Source: Cinnamomum chago
Taxonomy: Eukaryota; Streptophyta; Magnoliopsida; Laurales; Lauraceae
Assembly: GCA_038049695.1 (NCBI GenBank)
Contig: CP142452.1
Span: 79,348,501-79,412,500, forward strand
Length of the DNA: 64,000 bases
Direction: 5' to 3'
In this document: piece after piece, positions 43,356 to 54,381 of the stretch
Numbering within the stretch: the stretch's first letter is position 1
Layout: each line of letters begins with the position of its first letter
Notes under the pieces: model-generated
Seen by the model: only the letters and a program-made list of their open reading frames with translations
Databases searched by the model: none
Told to the model about the DNA's origin: nothing
Made by a program: the position numbers and the translations under genes

Positions 43356-45695
43356 TGTGTACAGTAAGTTTCTAAGACTTTGGTTTCTCATGCTGTGATC
43401 GTTTGTGGGGCCTATCGACCATCCAAATAGACTTCCATCACTGTGCCAACCACGAGTCAATGGTGTGGCTCAACCTTGACTCGTGGGGTTCACTAATTAA
43501 GGTCCAGGTTATGTAATCTAAGATGATTCGACCTTTATACGTTATCAATGATGCTCATAACTTCTAAGCATCAAACACAGTATTCCCTAGCATCTGTGTT
43601 TTCACTTAAAGATCGAATTACCTGAGATAGACCTGAATCTGAAAGTGGATCATTTACTTAGGTTGGACTGTTGTTATCTCCCATTGATCCTTGTACATGG
43701 AGATTCATCTCCCTCATATTATTACTGTCACTCTATTGTCCTTATCTTTGCTCATACCTGTTAATTAAATGGAAATGGAGGACCCGAACCTAGGACTACT
43801 TAGAGGTGACCCGGTAATATGATTGGGTGAACATTGACCCGTGTCTGTGGTTAGGCGGACCCTTTTATGGCCTAAGTTTGGATGTGGACTACCCTAGATT
43901 GGAGAGGTTGGATTAGATAGACTATAATTAATTAAGAATGTAAATGGATTGTATATCATTGGACATGGACTCATTACTTCATTTGGACTGCTGTAAACCA
44001 GGCCATGTATTTGGTGGGCCTTGGTATGGATCCAATGATTGAGCTTGGACTTGGATCTTGTTCCATTGATTACTTGGACCCCCAAGGGACTTTGTTAGGA
44101 CTTTGCTCACGCAAGGCAAAGCCTAGACAGACACAGACCTTTATTGTTTCCTAAGTCGGCATAGACATTCACTCAGTTGATCTAAGCTCAGCCAATTGGA
44201 CTGATCATCACTGGTAGGAGCTATTGAGAGTGTTGTGTGACTATCATGATGAGCATTATTTGGAGACGGACGGTGAGATACCGGGTCCGGTCTCAGTGTG
44301 TGTTGTGGATGTTGATTGCGGGGTTAATAATCCCCAGCACTGTGAGATTCCCCCGCCGCGACTGTGTTCAGTATGGGAGGGTCGCGGCATAATATCCTAC
44401 GATATCCAGCTTGTGTGGGTGTGCCATTTTGTGTAGGTTTTATATTACGTTTATTCTGATTCTATATTGTTTATCTTGCTCAACTGCCTTGGATCTGTAT
44501 CATTGTTATTCTTTTAACATCATTACTGTCTTTACTCATTTTGATGCATGCATCCTATATTACTTGTGTACTGTGACTTGCCAGATCTTTAGATCTGACT
44601 CATTCTTGGTGCTTAGGTCTTAACCCCGAGTTCGATGACGACGCGTTCACGCTCGTAGCAGCACCCGTAGTCGGGGACTACGGATGGGGTCAGGCCAACC
44701 ATGAGGTCGAGCCGGTGATTGGAGAGCCCACACCTGGGGTTGAGTGATCTTTTGTTTTGGGATTTGGAGAGATTCTTGTAGTGAGTTGGGTAATACTGTA
44801 ATTACTCTAGTTTATATCATTTGTCACTTTAGGCTGGACTTCAGCCCGTTCATATTTGATACATTGATGATACCTTATGCTTCCGCAATCTCTGATATTG
44901 CTTCCGCTATATTCATTATGCTTCCGCAAATTAACCATTGTTATTATATTGTTGAAAAAGTTTTAAATTGGACCTCACTGCGGACTTACGATCTTGGAAG
45001 TTCTCGGATTTTCCGGGAAGTAGCGCGCCAATTTCAATACTTTGACAACTTTCTCGGTATTCGGAATTGGGGCGTTACAACAATGATTTTATGGTGAGGG
45101 TCATGGCTCGATCACAATTATGACCGCTCAGGAGCGAGGGTGGATGTTGACCTCAACAACACCATTGTCTTCTCCTTCCTTCAAGCTTCAGCTATGTACT
45201 TTTTGTGTAGAGACTCTGCAGGATTTCACATTCTTCCCACTGTTTTTTCTTATTTTAGACCATCCCAGGTGAGAGCCTCCTTCCATCTCCTAGAATGAGT
45301 CCTCATGGCTCTTAGGATGGGATCATGAGACATGGATTCGTTTTTAGAAAGGGTTTTCATCTTTTGTTATTTTGGGAATGTATTGGCCTTTGTTTGCCTC
45401 ATATGAGTTGTAACTTAACTTACTTTTGTTAACTTGAAACTCTAATTGCTATGGGAATGCTATAGATTACATTTCTCCCTCTGAAATTATGGCTTATGAT
45501 TTTATATGCATATGTTTTGTGTGATTTGCTACAAGCTTCTGCAATCATGATCGTGTGTGTTTGTTTTGGAAATCCACGGCGAAAAATCTGTGGGAAACCG
45601 CGCACGTGGACAATGAGTTGCTCCTCGTACCGCATGTGAATCGCTCGTGAGCCCAGATTTGGCCAAAAATCCCAATTCGGGGTCGAGACAGCAGC

Positions 45696-46205
45696 TAAAT
45701 CAAATCCTAAAATCTAAATAATCGAATTACATTATATACCGGTCGGTACGGTTTAGGCGGTGAACCGATGATTCAAACCAATAGTCAACCGATTTAAGCG
45801 GTTTCTACGATTTTCAAATCGTAAACCGAACCGATCAACTATAAAATCGATTTGATGTCTCCGATTCAATTCAATTTAGCTGTGATACAGAATTTCCTGT
45901 GGTATCATGTTCCTTACTCAAATGGATATGATATGCTCGAGTGGTCCCCCGATTGACTTTGTCAGGATTCTGTCAAAGCCGCAGACTGTTGTTAATGAAA
46001 ACCAGACCAACCACTCTAGGAATGAGAGTAAAAAAGCTACTGAAGATGTAACCATACCAGATGTTATCTATCATGGGAAATTTACCGTACGACCGTCCTT
46101 AAACAGTGCATTTACCCAGGGCAATACCAAAAACTACAATTTACCCATCAACAGGTCGTACAGGAAAGTACATCGAAAATAGTACAAGTTTACCCTTTTT
46201 CATGC
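45696..46205. other. Spacer without recognised gene
   Basis: At 45735-45860 it is rich in ACCGAACCG/CGGTTT words, typical of degraded DNA transposons. The 91-codon plus frame at 45907-46182 shows no domain. Confidence 0.4.
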
Positions 46206-46330
46206 GATATCCTAAGGCAGTAGGATATCTTGGAGTTCGATATCTCAGAGTACTAGGATATCCCACGGATCGATATCCCAGAGTTTTAGGATATCGCACG
46301 GTTCGATATCCCACGCTCGTAGGATATCGC
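46206..46330. repeat. GATATC minisatellite, 33-bp period
   Basis: AGGATATC starts at 46222, 46255, 46288 and 46321 (exact 33-bp steps). A second GATATC lies between each pair. Period 33 keeps frames open on both strands, giving LGYRTVRYP-like repeats. Confidence 0.92.
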
Positions 46331-47215
46331 ACCGTTACCTACTCCCTTATATATTATAACTCATACAGACCTCCTTTCCAGACTTCCGTTTCATGAAAAT
46401 GCATAGATTTCCTTTCCAGACCTCCGTTTCCAAAACAATGCAAAACTCCGTTTCCATCTCCGTTTTGGGCTGTGGGTTCCAATAGGATATTACCATTCCA
46501 TATTCTTTCTTCACTACTTTATACATTTTATTCAACACAACAGGTATGTGGGACCATCTGTTTATTGAATGCGTTAAAAAAACAACCCATAAAACAAGTT
46601 TTGAAAAATCCTTTTTTCTGCTTTGATTCTTATGATAGAAACCGTAAATCACTCATTAAGATTTAGATCTCTCTATGAAATGCATTATTTCGTTCAACTT
46701 CTTACATTTGATATGTTTTTTTTTATTGATATACTACTCCCTCATCTTGTAACTTTCACGATAACCTATTTATTAGTCCATTGGTGAAGCCTTTTTTTTT
46801 TTTTTTTTTTTTGGATTTCCATGTTATAATAAAATGTATGAATATGTTACTCACTAGAAACGTACAGAGCATTCTGAGTCCTTTATAGGTACTAATATTG
46901 TGGCATTATATTGTTCCTATAAATCTCATAAGAAAGGATTTGATAGTAAAAATCATCTTATGATTTTCAAAACCCATTGAGAATAAATCCCAAGTTTTCA
47001 AAACTAATACTAATTCAACGAAAGAAAATTCTTGCCACGAGTCAATTCATCTACCAAAGAGAAATAAAATAACTCAAATAGATCACGTTTAAATGATATA
47101 TATGTCATTATAAACCCTCTAAAATAATGATATATATATATATATAACATTAAAATATTATGAAATAAAAATATGCTATTATGGGTAGAGGTAGGAGATC
47201 TTCACCTTGTTGATC
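46331..47215. other. AT-rich spacer
   Basis: Contains TTTCCAGAC(C/T)TCCGTTTC repeated near 46375-46460, a run of about 22 T at 46791 and a TA microsatellite at 47129-47145. No gene seen. Confidence 0.5.
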
Positions 47216-47737
47216 TCATGCCTCATCATCATGGGTATCATCTGACTCATTAACACCATCCTCATCATCGGTATCCACAGTATCCACATCCTCTTGAGTA
47301 TTAGCCTTTACTTTCCTCTCTTCTTCCACCATCTTCTCCATCTTCAGTTTCGCTGCAATTTGTCTTGACTTCCATGCCTCATATTCCTCAGCATCATTAA
47401 CTTGATCATCATCCGTATCTATATCCTCGGCAGTATTAATCTCCAGTTTCTTCTCTTCTTCCAACACCATCTTCTCCTTAATCTCCACTTTCTTCTCTTC
47501 CAACACCACCTTCTCCAGTTCCTCATCAAGTGCGGCAAGTGTTACTCTTTCTTCCAGCTCGATTCGGTCCCGGTCAGCAATTGCATCCCTAATATCTGCA
47601 TCTTCATCTTCGTCTATATCGTTGTACGCCCATCGAATTGTTTCACCAAGCCAGTACCTTTTTACTTTGATCTGTCGAATCGTACCTGTAATGTGATCCG
47701 TAATAGTGATCACACTGTCACGAACAAGCGCAGCCAT
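47216..47737 (-). CDS. MFAP1: Shortened MFAP1-like acidic coiled-coil protein (173 residues)
   Basis: Intact frame from ATG (context CAACCATGGC) to TGA, with no intron needed. Residues about 15-50 (TIRQIKVKRYWLGETIRWAY...DADIR) resemble the N-terminus of plant MFAP1, a spliceosomal B-complex protein. Residues about 52-62 (ADRDRIELEE) match its AERERIEAEE region. About 106-125 (DTDDDQVNDAEEYEAWKSRQ) match the DVDTDDE..NEAEEYE block. Roughly the middle 200 residues and the C-terminal half of a normal MFAP1 are missing. The tail repeats an NTQEDVDTVDTDDEDGVNE-type acidic block. It looks like a rearranged or retro-derived paralogue. The stretch before it contains AGGGTTTCC, common in plant leaders. 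Expression is unknown. Family identity is from memory. Confidence 0.65.
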   Translation of the reverse strand: MAALVRDSVITITDHITGTIRQIKVKRYWLGETIRWAYNDIDEDEDADIRDAIADRDRIELEERVTLAALDEELEKVVLEEKKVEIKEKMVLEEEKKLEINTAEDIDTDDDQVNDAEEYEAWKSRQIAAKLKMEKMVEEERKVKANTQEDVDTVDTDDEDGVNESDDTHDDEA

Positions 47738-48240
47738 GGTTGCAAGGAAACCCTAAAAAATAAAGGGCAGAAGGAGAGGGGGTTCGGATGGATTTCGGAA
47801 TTTGGCTTGGACGAAATAGATTTATTTTGACGAATATTCCAATCGGAATCGACGGAAGGCAAAAATAGAAATAGAACGAATCTCTTGGAGCGTTCCGTCT
47901 GGAGTGTGCCGGGTCAGGCATGCCCGACCCGGCTTGGCTTTAAAAACACTGGCGAGGCCCAGACTAAGGCCGATCGGGATCTAAAAGTTAGGTCCGAGCC
48001 GGCCCATTTAATTAATCGGGTCTAGCTGAATCGGGTTTTTCTTCTCTTGGGTATTAGATTACATGCATTTCTTACATAAATTGCATTGAACCGAGCTGTG
48101 GGCTTCCCATCAATTAATCCAAGCTCGGCCCAATTATTAATCTGACCCTAATTACATATTTTCAAGCCCTGCTAGCCCAAATTGTGCTCGAGCTGGCCTT
48201 GCTCATAAGCACCCCTACTTAGGCTGTACTTTTTTTTAAC
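47738..48240 (-). other. Upstream region of the MFAP1-like ORF plus possible MITE
   Basis: 47738-47880 may hold its 5' UTR and promoter. From about 47895 (CCGGGTCAGGCATGCCCGAC) to about 48230 the sequence is rich in GGCCC/CGGGT words, like a degraded hAT MITE, but without a fixed duplication. Confidence 0.35.
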
Positions 48241-51200
48241 TTTACTTTTCTTTACAGTTTAAGTTTTAGGCTTATCTCGAAAAAGAAAATAAGATTCCAT
48301 TAACTTTTTAGTGTATTTCTTAAAAATGGTGAAAATGCCCTCTATGCTTTTAAAAAAAAAAAAGAAAAGAAAAAAATGGCAACTTTCTCTCCCAACGTTT
48401 TTTATCCTTCTTTTCTTTTCTCATAAAAACCGGCATCACCTTCTTACCTTTTATTATCACATCTAACCAGTGCACCAGTGCAACAAACCCAAGTGGTCAC
48501 ACGCGGGTGCCACCATGTAATTCAAAATACTCTTTTAATAATGTATTAAAAATTTTATTTTATTATTTAACTTATTTATTTGATCATTACCGGCACTACC
48601 CAAATAAAAATTCTTGATCCACCGTGGGCAACAGCACCCATCTTATCCATCTACAACACCATTTAAAAGGGATCATGAGAGTAGTCAATTGGTGGGTTGT
48701 AACTTGTAAGTGAAGATGGGGCGTGAGAGAGTGGTTCCACATACATTGGTGGGAAGCTGAGATGGAGGAATTTGTGAGATAGACCCGGCTGTGATGGTGT
48801 TGACCAGGAAAGGTTTTTGTTTGGGATTTTCCGCAGAGAGTTGAACTTCATTGAAAATGTTTTCAAAAAGTGCTTTTTGCATATAACCCCATGAGGTTTT
48901 TAGGGTTTGTAAATAGTCCCTTTATGGTTTTAGTATTTGTAAATAGTCCCCAACCTTTTCATTTTAATATCTTTCATGTCCCAAAATGGGCAGCCTTCCA
49001 ACCACCAATAATTTTTAAAGTGAAATAATACTATTGTCCATCTCTTTCTCCTTATATGCATAAATTTAAAAATTTTGACTTATTTTTCTCTAAAGCTTGT
49101 AACATTAATAACTACATTTAGTGGGAGAGAGAAAAATCATATGCAAATATATTTTTATTAATACATGGCATATTTCATTAAATCCAAATCAATCATAATG
49201 ATAATTAACATGTGTGCTTATAATTTATTATAATTAATCCAATGCATGCACAACCCACTGTTACATTGATGAAAGTTTCAAAATAAATTATTAGGATTCA
49301 TTGGGACTTGAAATAAAAGAGTTATTGAGAGAGGCCATTGGGACTTTGAGATAAAATAATGAAATTTTTGTAAATAATTACAGACTCATTTTTGTTTAAT
49401 GGAGGGCAAAACTGTCATTTTTATAAAAGTTCAATACAAAATCTCATGGTGGTTATCCATTATCATTGAAAATACTGAGTTTGAGTTTAGTTGGAGAATC
49501 CCAAGGATGGTTCAGTTTTCAAAATGAATGGCCAATGTCTAAAACCATTCTTGGAACCATTTGATTCAGAGGACACTACTTTACCTCTGACTAGTACGTC
49601 CTGACTATTGGGACTAACGAGCGTTGGATCTGACAGCGTTCAACTCTGTGTACATATGTAAATATATCTTGCTGCTTTGTTTTATGTATATTTTGCCTAA
49701 TTATGGACAGATTCACGGGAGATCTGCAGTATCTCAGTGCTTTCTACACTTTACTCGAAATAAGAAATGTATGAAAATGAAAAGGTAGGAGTTTTAGTGA
49801 CAACACCATTGCGGTTGGTTGTGCGGTTCACCAAGATGCGGTTCAGCTAGTTGCTTGACGGTAAACATAGATTGCCTCAATTCAACTATTTTTGTGGTGG
49901 GGGCCCAATTGAAATTCCCTTGTTTGGCTCTTGCAATAGCCTTTCTTGGTTGGAACTCATAAATTCACCTTGATTGCATCTTTTTAGTAGAGTCGGGTGA
50001 TACATTGATACATTATTTGATGTGTGAGCACACCATGATTTGTTTGTTTTTTAGGTTGAAGCCGTCAAAATGTTGTAAGAGTGTACAATAAGTCCTAATT
50101 ACTCTTTCAGTTGTTTCTGTAACATTGTTTATTAGCATGTCTAACTAAGTACCAACAATTTATGTGTCGAATAATGGGAATTTTGGAACTATTATGTGCT
50201 ACTATTCCTTTGTTAAGTTGATTGGATAGTATCTACCTGTGTGAGGTCTCGTCCCTTTACTTGCCTTAATTATACTTATTTGTGCTAGTTTTTAGGGGAT
50301 TAGTGAGGGTTGAAGGATAGTTGTGGCTTAATTATTATGGTCTAGGCTAAATTTTGAGGATTAGTGATCTAATTATAGTTTAGATACTGTTCTGGGAGTT
50401 TAATATAATTATAGGAGGTAGTTAGTGAGGCCCTAAATGTAATTTAATGTTTAAGGTCTCTTAGAGAATGGTGCAGTTCTTAATGAAATACCAAAACAGT
50501 TATTTTCTAGAATTCCTGACAGGTTTTCAGGCCGTGTCAGGCTACCCCATTTTATTTAGTGGAACATAAAAATAAAAATAGAATTAAAGAGGAATAACCA
50601 ACAATCAATGTGAAATGCACCTCATTGACAAAGACATGCAAACCACTGATTTCTTAAAGAGAGTGCAACTGCAGTCTTCATTTGTTCTCCTAATTGAAAT
50701 CAGTGATTTGGGCTTGTCAGTGGGAAGATAACTAGTTTAAGCCCCAACTGAATTATGATTGTTCTCCTTGGACTTAGTCTGAAATGATTAATCATATAAT
50801 AAGGTCGTGGTTGTTGTTTTAAAGTAGGCTGTCAAAATGCCACACAACCCGTTAATATGATACGAACTCACACGATATTAATGAGTTCGGGTGGCCTCTT
50901 AACGAGTTTGTGTCGTTAATGGGTTGGATCCGTTAACCTGTTAAATTAGCGGATTGTTAACGAATAAAACCGGTAATCCATTAACAATACAATACAACCG
51001 GTAAATGATAAATGACATAAATTATAAAATACATAAGAGGTGTTTTGGTAAGTTTGAAAATGTTGAAGTGAAACCCTAAAACCCACATATAAAAGATCAT
51101 TTTCTAACTCCTTCACTCTCATTAGCAAAAGAGTGTGTTAATTGACGGTCCAAAATGGACAAAATTATTTAACGGGTTAATGGGTAGTGTTTGTATTTGA

Positions 51201-51946
51201 TTTTTGGACCAGTTTATTTAATGGGTCGTGTACGGGTTGAGATGATTCTAATACGAATTCGTTAACCCGCAATCCAAATTCGCTAACAAGATACAATTGA
51301 CGTTTCTGCTTTGAAGGCTGAAAGGCTAATTCCATCAACCAGTTACTACTTAGTAGAATTGTCTTCTAGCAAATCATATAATTTATCTCCTAGCCCTAGG
51401 TTTTCGGGAGACAAATAAACCCGTGCATGTACAAATCTTGCAATCTTTAGACATTCGATTGCCGGAAAAGTAGAGGAAAAAAATCTACATATTTACCTCT
51501 TGTTTGTTTATAGTCAAAAAGTTTGAGGGAGAAGGAAAATCCCCTCTTTGCCTCCCTCTTTCCCCCTAGTTTTGAAGGAAAATTTTTGGGGTAGAATTTT
51601 TCCCCTCCCCCACTTTCCCTCCCCCCTTCCCAAACACCCTCTATTTAAACTTTTTCTCCAGTTTCCCCTCATGTTTTTTCCTTCCCCTCATTTTACCTTC
51701 TTCCCAAACATAGTGTTAATGTTTCGGCACAGATTTCCTAATATGAACTCACTCATATTTCCCAGCGTGCTCAATTGACAAGAATGAACTGTTCCCATAT
51801 CAATTTGAGTAAAATCATGTTATTTGGCCCATCTGAATTATCGGTTAATGATCGCATTGTAATCAAATAAGATGGGTTTGATCATCCTATTAATGTATTA
51901 TTGCATATCAGATAAACTCATGGATCTTCATTAGGTAGTGTAATTT
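48241..51946. other. Gene-free AT-rich stretch with possible DNA transposon remnants
   Basis: No coding signal. At about 48885-49465 the ends ATAACCCCATGAGGTTTT and (reverse complement) ATAACCACCATGAGATTTT suggest a ~580-bp inverted-repeat element. At about 50827-51315 a block rich in GTTAACG/GGGTTAA words begins TAGGCTGTCAAAATG. It ends near CAATTGACGTTTCTG with flanks TTTTAAAG/CTTTGAAG (6 of 8), possibly an old hAT element. Confidence 0.4.
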
Positions 51947-51947
51947 T

Positions 51948-52400
51948 TTTTTTTACTAATAACTTGAATTGATCATAGACTTAGCGATACAAAAGAGATA
52001 TACGGGAAAATAATGAAAAACTGAGACCCAGAAAAGGCAGATCCGAAAACCAAGTCTAACAAAAAAGGCCCCATTAAAAAACGCGACCTAAAAACACCTC
52101 CCAAAAAAAATTAAGATATCACCTCCCTCTGATTGAGAAGGAAAATGTCTATGGGCAGACCCCAAAACTCCTGAAGAATAGACACCCAAGAGGCAGCCAT
52201 AAATCTGGACCTGGAGATTACAACAGAGGATGGAGACGATTTTCCTTAGAAACATCTCGAGTTTATTGATTTCCAGATAGCCCACAAAGTTGCAAAAAAA
52301 GAAGCACGCCATAACAGTCTCCTTTTGTGTGAAAAAAGAAACACCAAGATGCTGGGTGGCCGAATGGCCGAACAAGATGATATTGTTCGACTACCCAAAG
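51948..52400 (-). mobile_element. LINE 3' fragment
   Basis: One minus-strand frame reads LLWRASFFATLWAIWKS and later FMAASWVSILQEFWGLPID. These are hallmarks of the segment after the zinc-binding RT domain of plant L1-type LINEs. It ends in a reversed poly-A (T-run, about 51945-51955). No target duplication was fixed. Confidence 0.75.
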
Positions 52401-54193
52401 CCAAATAATATACTCATTTGTTCGCACCTAAGTGGTCGAACGGGGAGAGGGAGAGAGGGAGGGGAGAGGGGACGACGATCAGGGACAATGAGAAGGAGAG
52501 ACACTGAGAAGGAGAGGGAGATGGAGAGGGGGGGGGGAGCTGGGGCTGCGAGCAGGGAGAGGGTGGTAGGAAAGGGAGGGGTATTTTGGAGATCTTCCAG
52601 AGGGGTCCATCAGGGGTCCCATGGATTGATGTACAGGGAGCAAGCAACTCCCAAACTTTTTATACTTTTTTGAAATATTCAAGTTTTCATGTACTTTTTT
52701 AAAAACGAGTCAGAAGTCGTAAAGAAAATTTTCAAAATGGAGCTCAAGTTTTGCCCAATTTTCTAATTAGGACAAAAAAAAACACAAAAAATAAGATAGA
52801 TATCATTCAGGAAAAAAAATAGGGTAGATATCATTTGGAAAGTGTGCATAGTCAATCCAATAGTCCAGTCTATTTAGACAGGCAAAAAAATAGGATAGAT
52901 ATCATTCATGAGAGTCCTATGTACATGGTCCATTTGGATGGTGATCAAGTGGGCTCCACTATGAGGTGGGGAAGAACTTGCCCTTAGGCACCATGTACTG
53001 GATATGTTTGTTTTTTTCTTTTTGTGTGTGTGTATTTCTTTCTACAAAAGTTGCGGGTTTTCTAGTTAAGATTTTGCTAATAGTGGTAAGTATCAAAATA
53101 TTGAGAATTCTGCTCTAGTTCATGTCTTGTTGCGCAGAACAAGAAAGAGGCCAGGTGTATCCACGCCACTTGGATACATAACCCATCATCTCATTTGGAT
53201 CTGCTCGTCGCATTACATCATTCAGCACCTAGTTCCCAGTGCTCATCACAAATTGGATCCAACAAACACAAATGCATCTAGTTCCTATTCCACTACATCA
53301 TTCAGCCCTATGCACCACCAGTATCCCCTGGCTCTCCATCTCTATTTCTTGTCTCACAGAGGTGGGGGTCTCAATATTGAAGTAGCCTACAGGCTGCAAG
53401 TGCCTTTGTCAGTTCAGTATTTTCATATGCTTGTGGATGAACAGATGACAATACCTTCCAGAAATCTGCCCCTTCATCAATTTGGTTGAACGGCTGGCAA
53501 CCAACATTTACAAACGTATGGTAAAACCATCAAGAAGCTATGGCACACTTTCATACATACAGCCTATGGCAAATTCAAATTCCAGCTGAAACATTCCAAA
53601 CATACATCCACTATATTCAAACACGGCCTACCTGTAACATGATGCCTCCCAATTTTGTTACATTCAACCTATAATGTAACCGAGTTGCAAAATGACCCGT
53701 ACTAGTTGCAACATATAGACCTGAAAATCACTGCTATCTACCCAACACAAACTAATAACATTCATTCAGTGAGCACATTCTGTTTCCAAAATTTTCTACA
53801 CCAATTATAAAATAGACAAATTGAATTAGATGTCACATAGAAAAAAAAAATTCAGATTTTTGTGACACAAAAACGAAAACAAGAGCGAGCAAGGACAGAA
53901 CGATCAAATTTGCAACATGTGCACACAACATACTACCCCTGGCAAATCAAATATAATCATTTCAGTAATTAAAACCACTCTTATCTGGCAAATCATCTAA
54001 ACTTTTAGTCACGAGACTAGTATAATAATTGTTAGTTTTGCAACTAACATACTTAAATCGGATTGTCACAATAATAAAACAGATTTGTGAATGACAAAAC
54101 ATAGATATTGGAATCTGGCTTTCCAAGACGACTCCCTTCCCATCATGAAGTCCAAATCTAATTCGGATTTAGATTCCTCTAAGCATACAAAAC
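52401..54193. other. Spacer, no gene
   Basis: 52440-52600 is a purine-rich GGGAGAGG tract. The 120-codon frame at 53127-53489 has no recognisable domain. Confidence 0.5.
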
Positions 54194-54381
54194 TAATAGT
54201 CGATGAAATCTGATTCTCATTAAAAAGATCCCCTTTGGGATGAACCTAATATATACAAAAGTTACAAATAGGGCCTGGGCCTTTATGGGCCTGAACCAAC
54301 AGGAAGGACATAACCAATGACATTACAAAGAGGCCTTTATGGGCCTGAACCATGACTAGAGTATGGTGGGTCATTCCTACA
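54194..54381 (-). repeat. 3' LTR of copia A
   Basis: 188 bp, direct repeat of 63600-63787. On minus it begins TGTAGGAATGACCC. Confidence 0.97.

Larger units (their letters stand above)
41054..45079 (+). mobile_element. 4.0-kb solo LTR with perfect target duplication
   Basis: Begins TGTGAGACCCC and ends GGGGCGTTACA, flanked by perfect ACAAT (41049-41053, 45080-45084). It splits TRIM LTR 2 exactly. There is a TATA-like CTATTTAAAC at about 41309 on plus. No coding sequence, primer site or polypurine tract was seen. Termini recall the long LTRs of Tekay/Del-type chromoviruses, which is inference. It contains a GCCGAG minisatellite, a duplication at 43210-43355 and CCCTAA x3 at 41241. Confidence 0.9.
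40735..45158 (-). mobile_element. TRIM retrotransposon (393 bp) split by a later insertion
   Basis: LTR 1 is 40735-40880 (146 bp). LTR 2 is 40982-41053 plus 45085-45158, also 146 bp once the insertion is removed. The ~101-bp interior holds a primer site on the minus strand (TGGTATCAGAGC, 40968-40979) 2 bp from LTR 2. A polypurine tract (GAGGGAGGGAT) directly abuts LTR 1. Outer flanks are ACACT and ACACC (4 of 5). No coding capacity, as expected for a TRIM. Confidence 0.9.
40071..45690. mobile_element. ~1.2-kb solo LTR, outer layer of a three-level nest
   Basis: Begins TGTAAGAGCAAGACCC and ends ATTCGGGGTCGAGACA. The flanks CCAGC (40066-40070) and GCAGC (45691-45695) match at 4 of 5. Removing the TRIM and inner LTR with their duplications leaves about 1190 bp, without coding sequence. 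Termini follow the pattern of the other gypsy-type LTRs here. The call rests on termini and imperfect duplication only. Confidence 0.55.

Noticed and set aside
46106-46396. 96-codon plus frame as a repeat-containing protein
   Set aside because: The repeat is a consequence of a 33-bp minisatellite that is open on both strands; no start context or homology.
47402-47830. 142-codon plus frame opposite the MFAP1-like ORF
   Set aside because: It is the antisense shadow of the Glu/Lys-rich coding sequence (Leu/Phe/His-rich).
53127-53489. 120-codon plus frame
   Set aside because: No domain recognised and no clear splice or promoter context.
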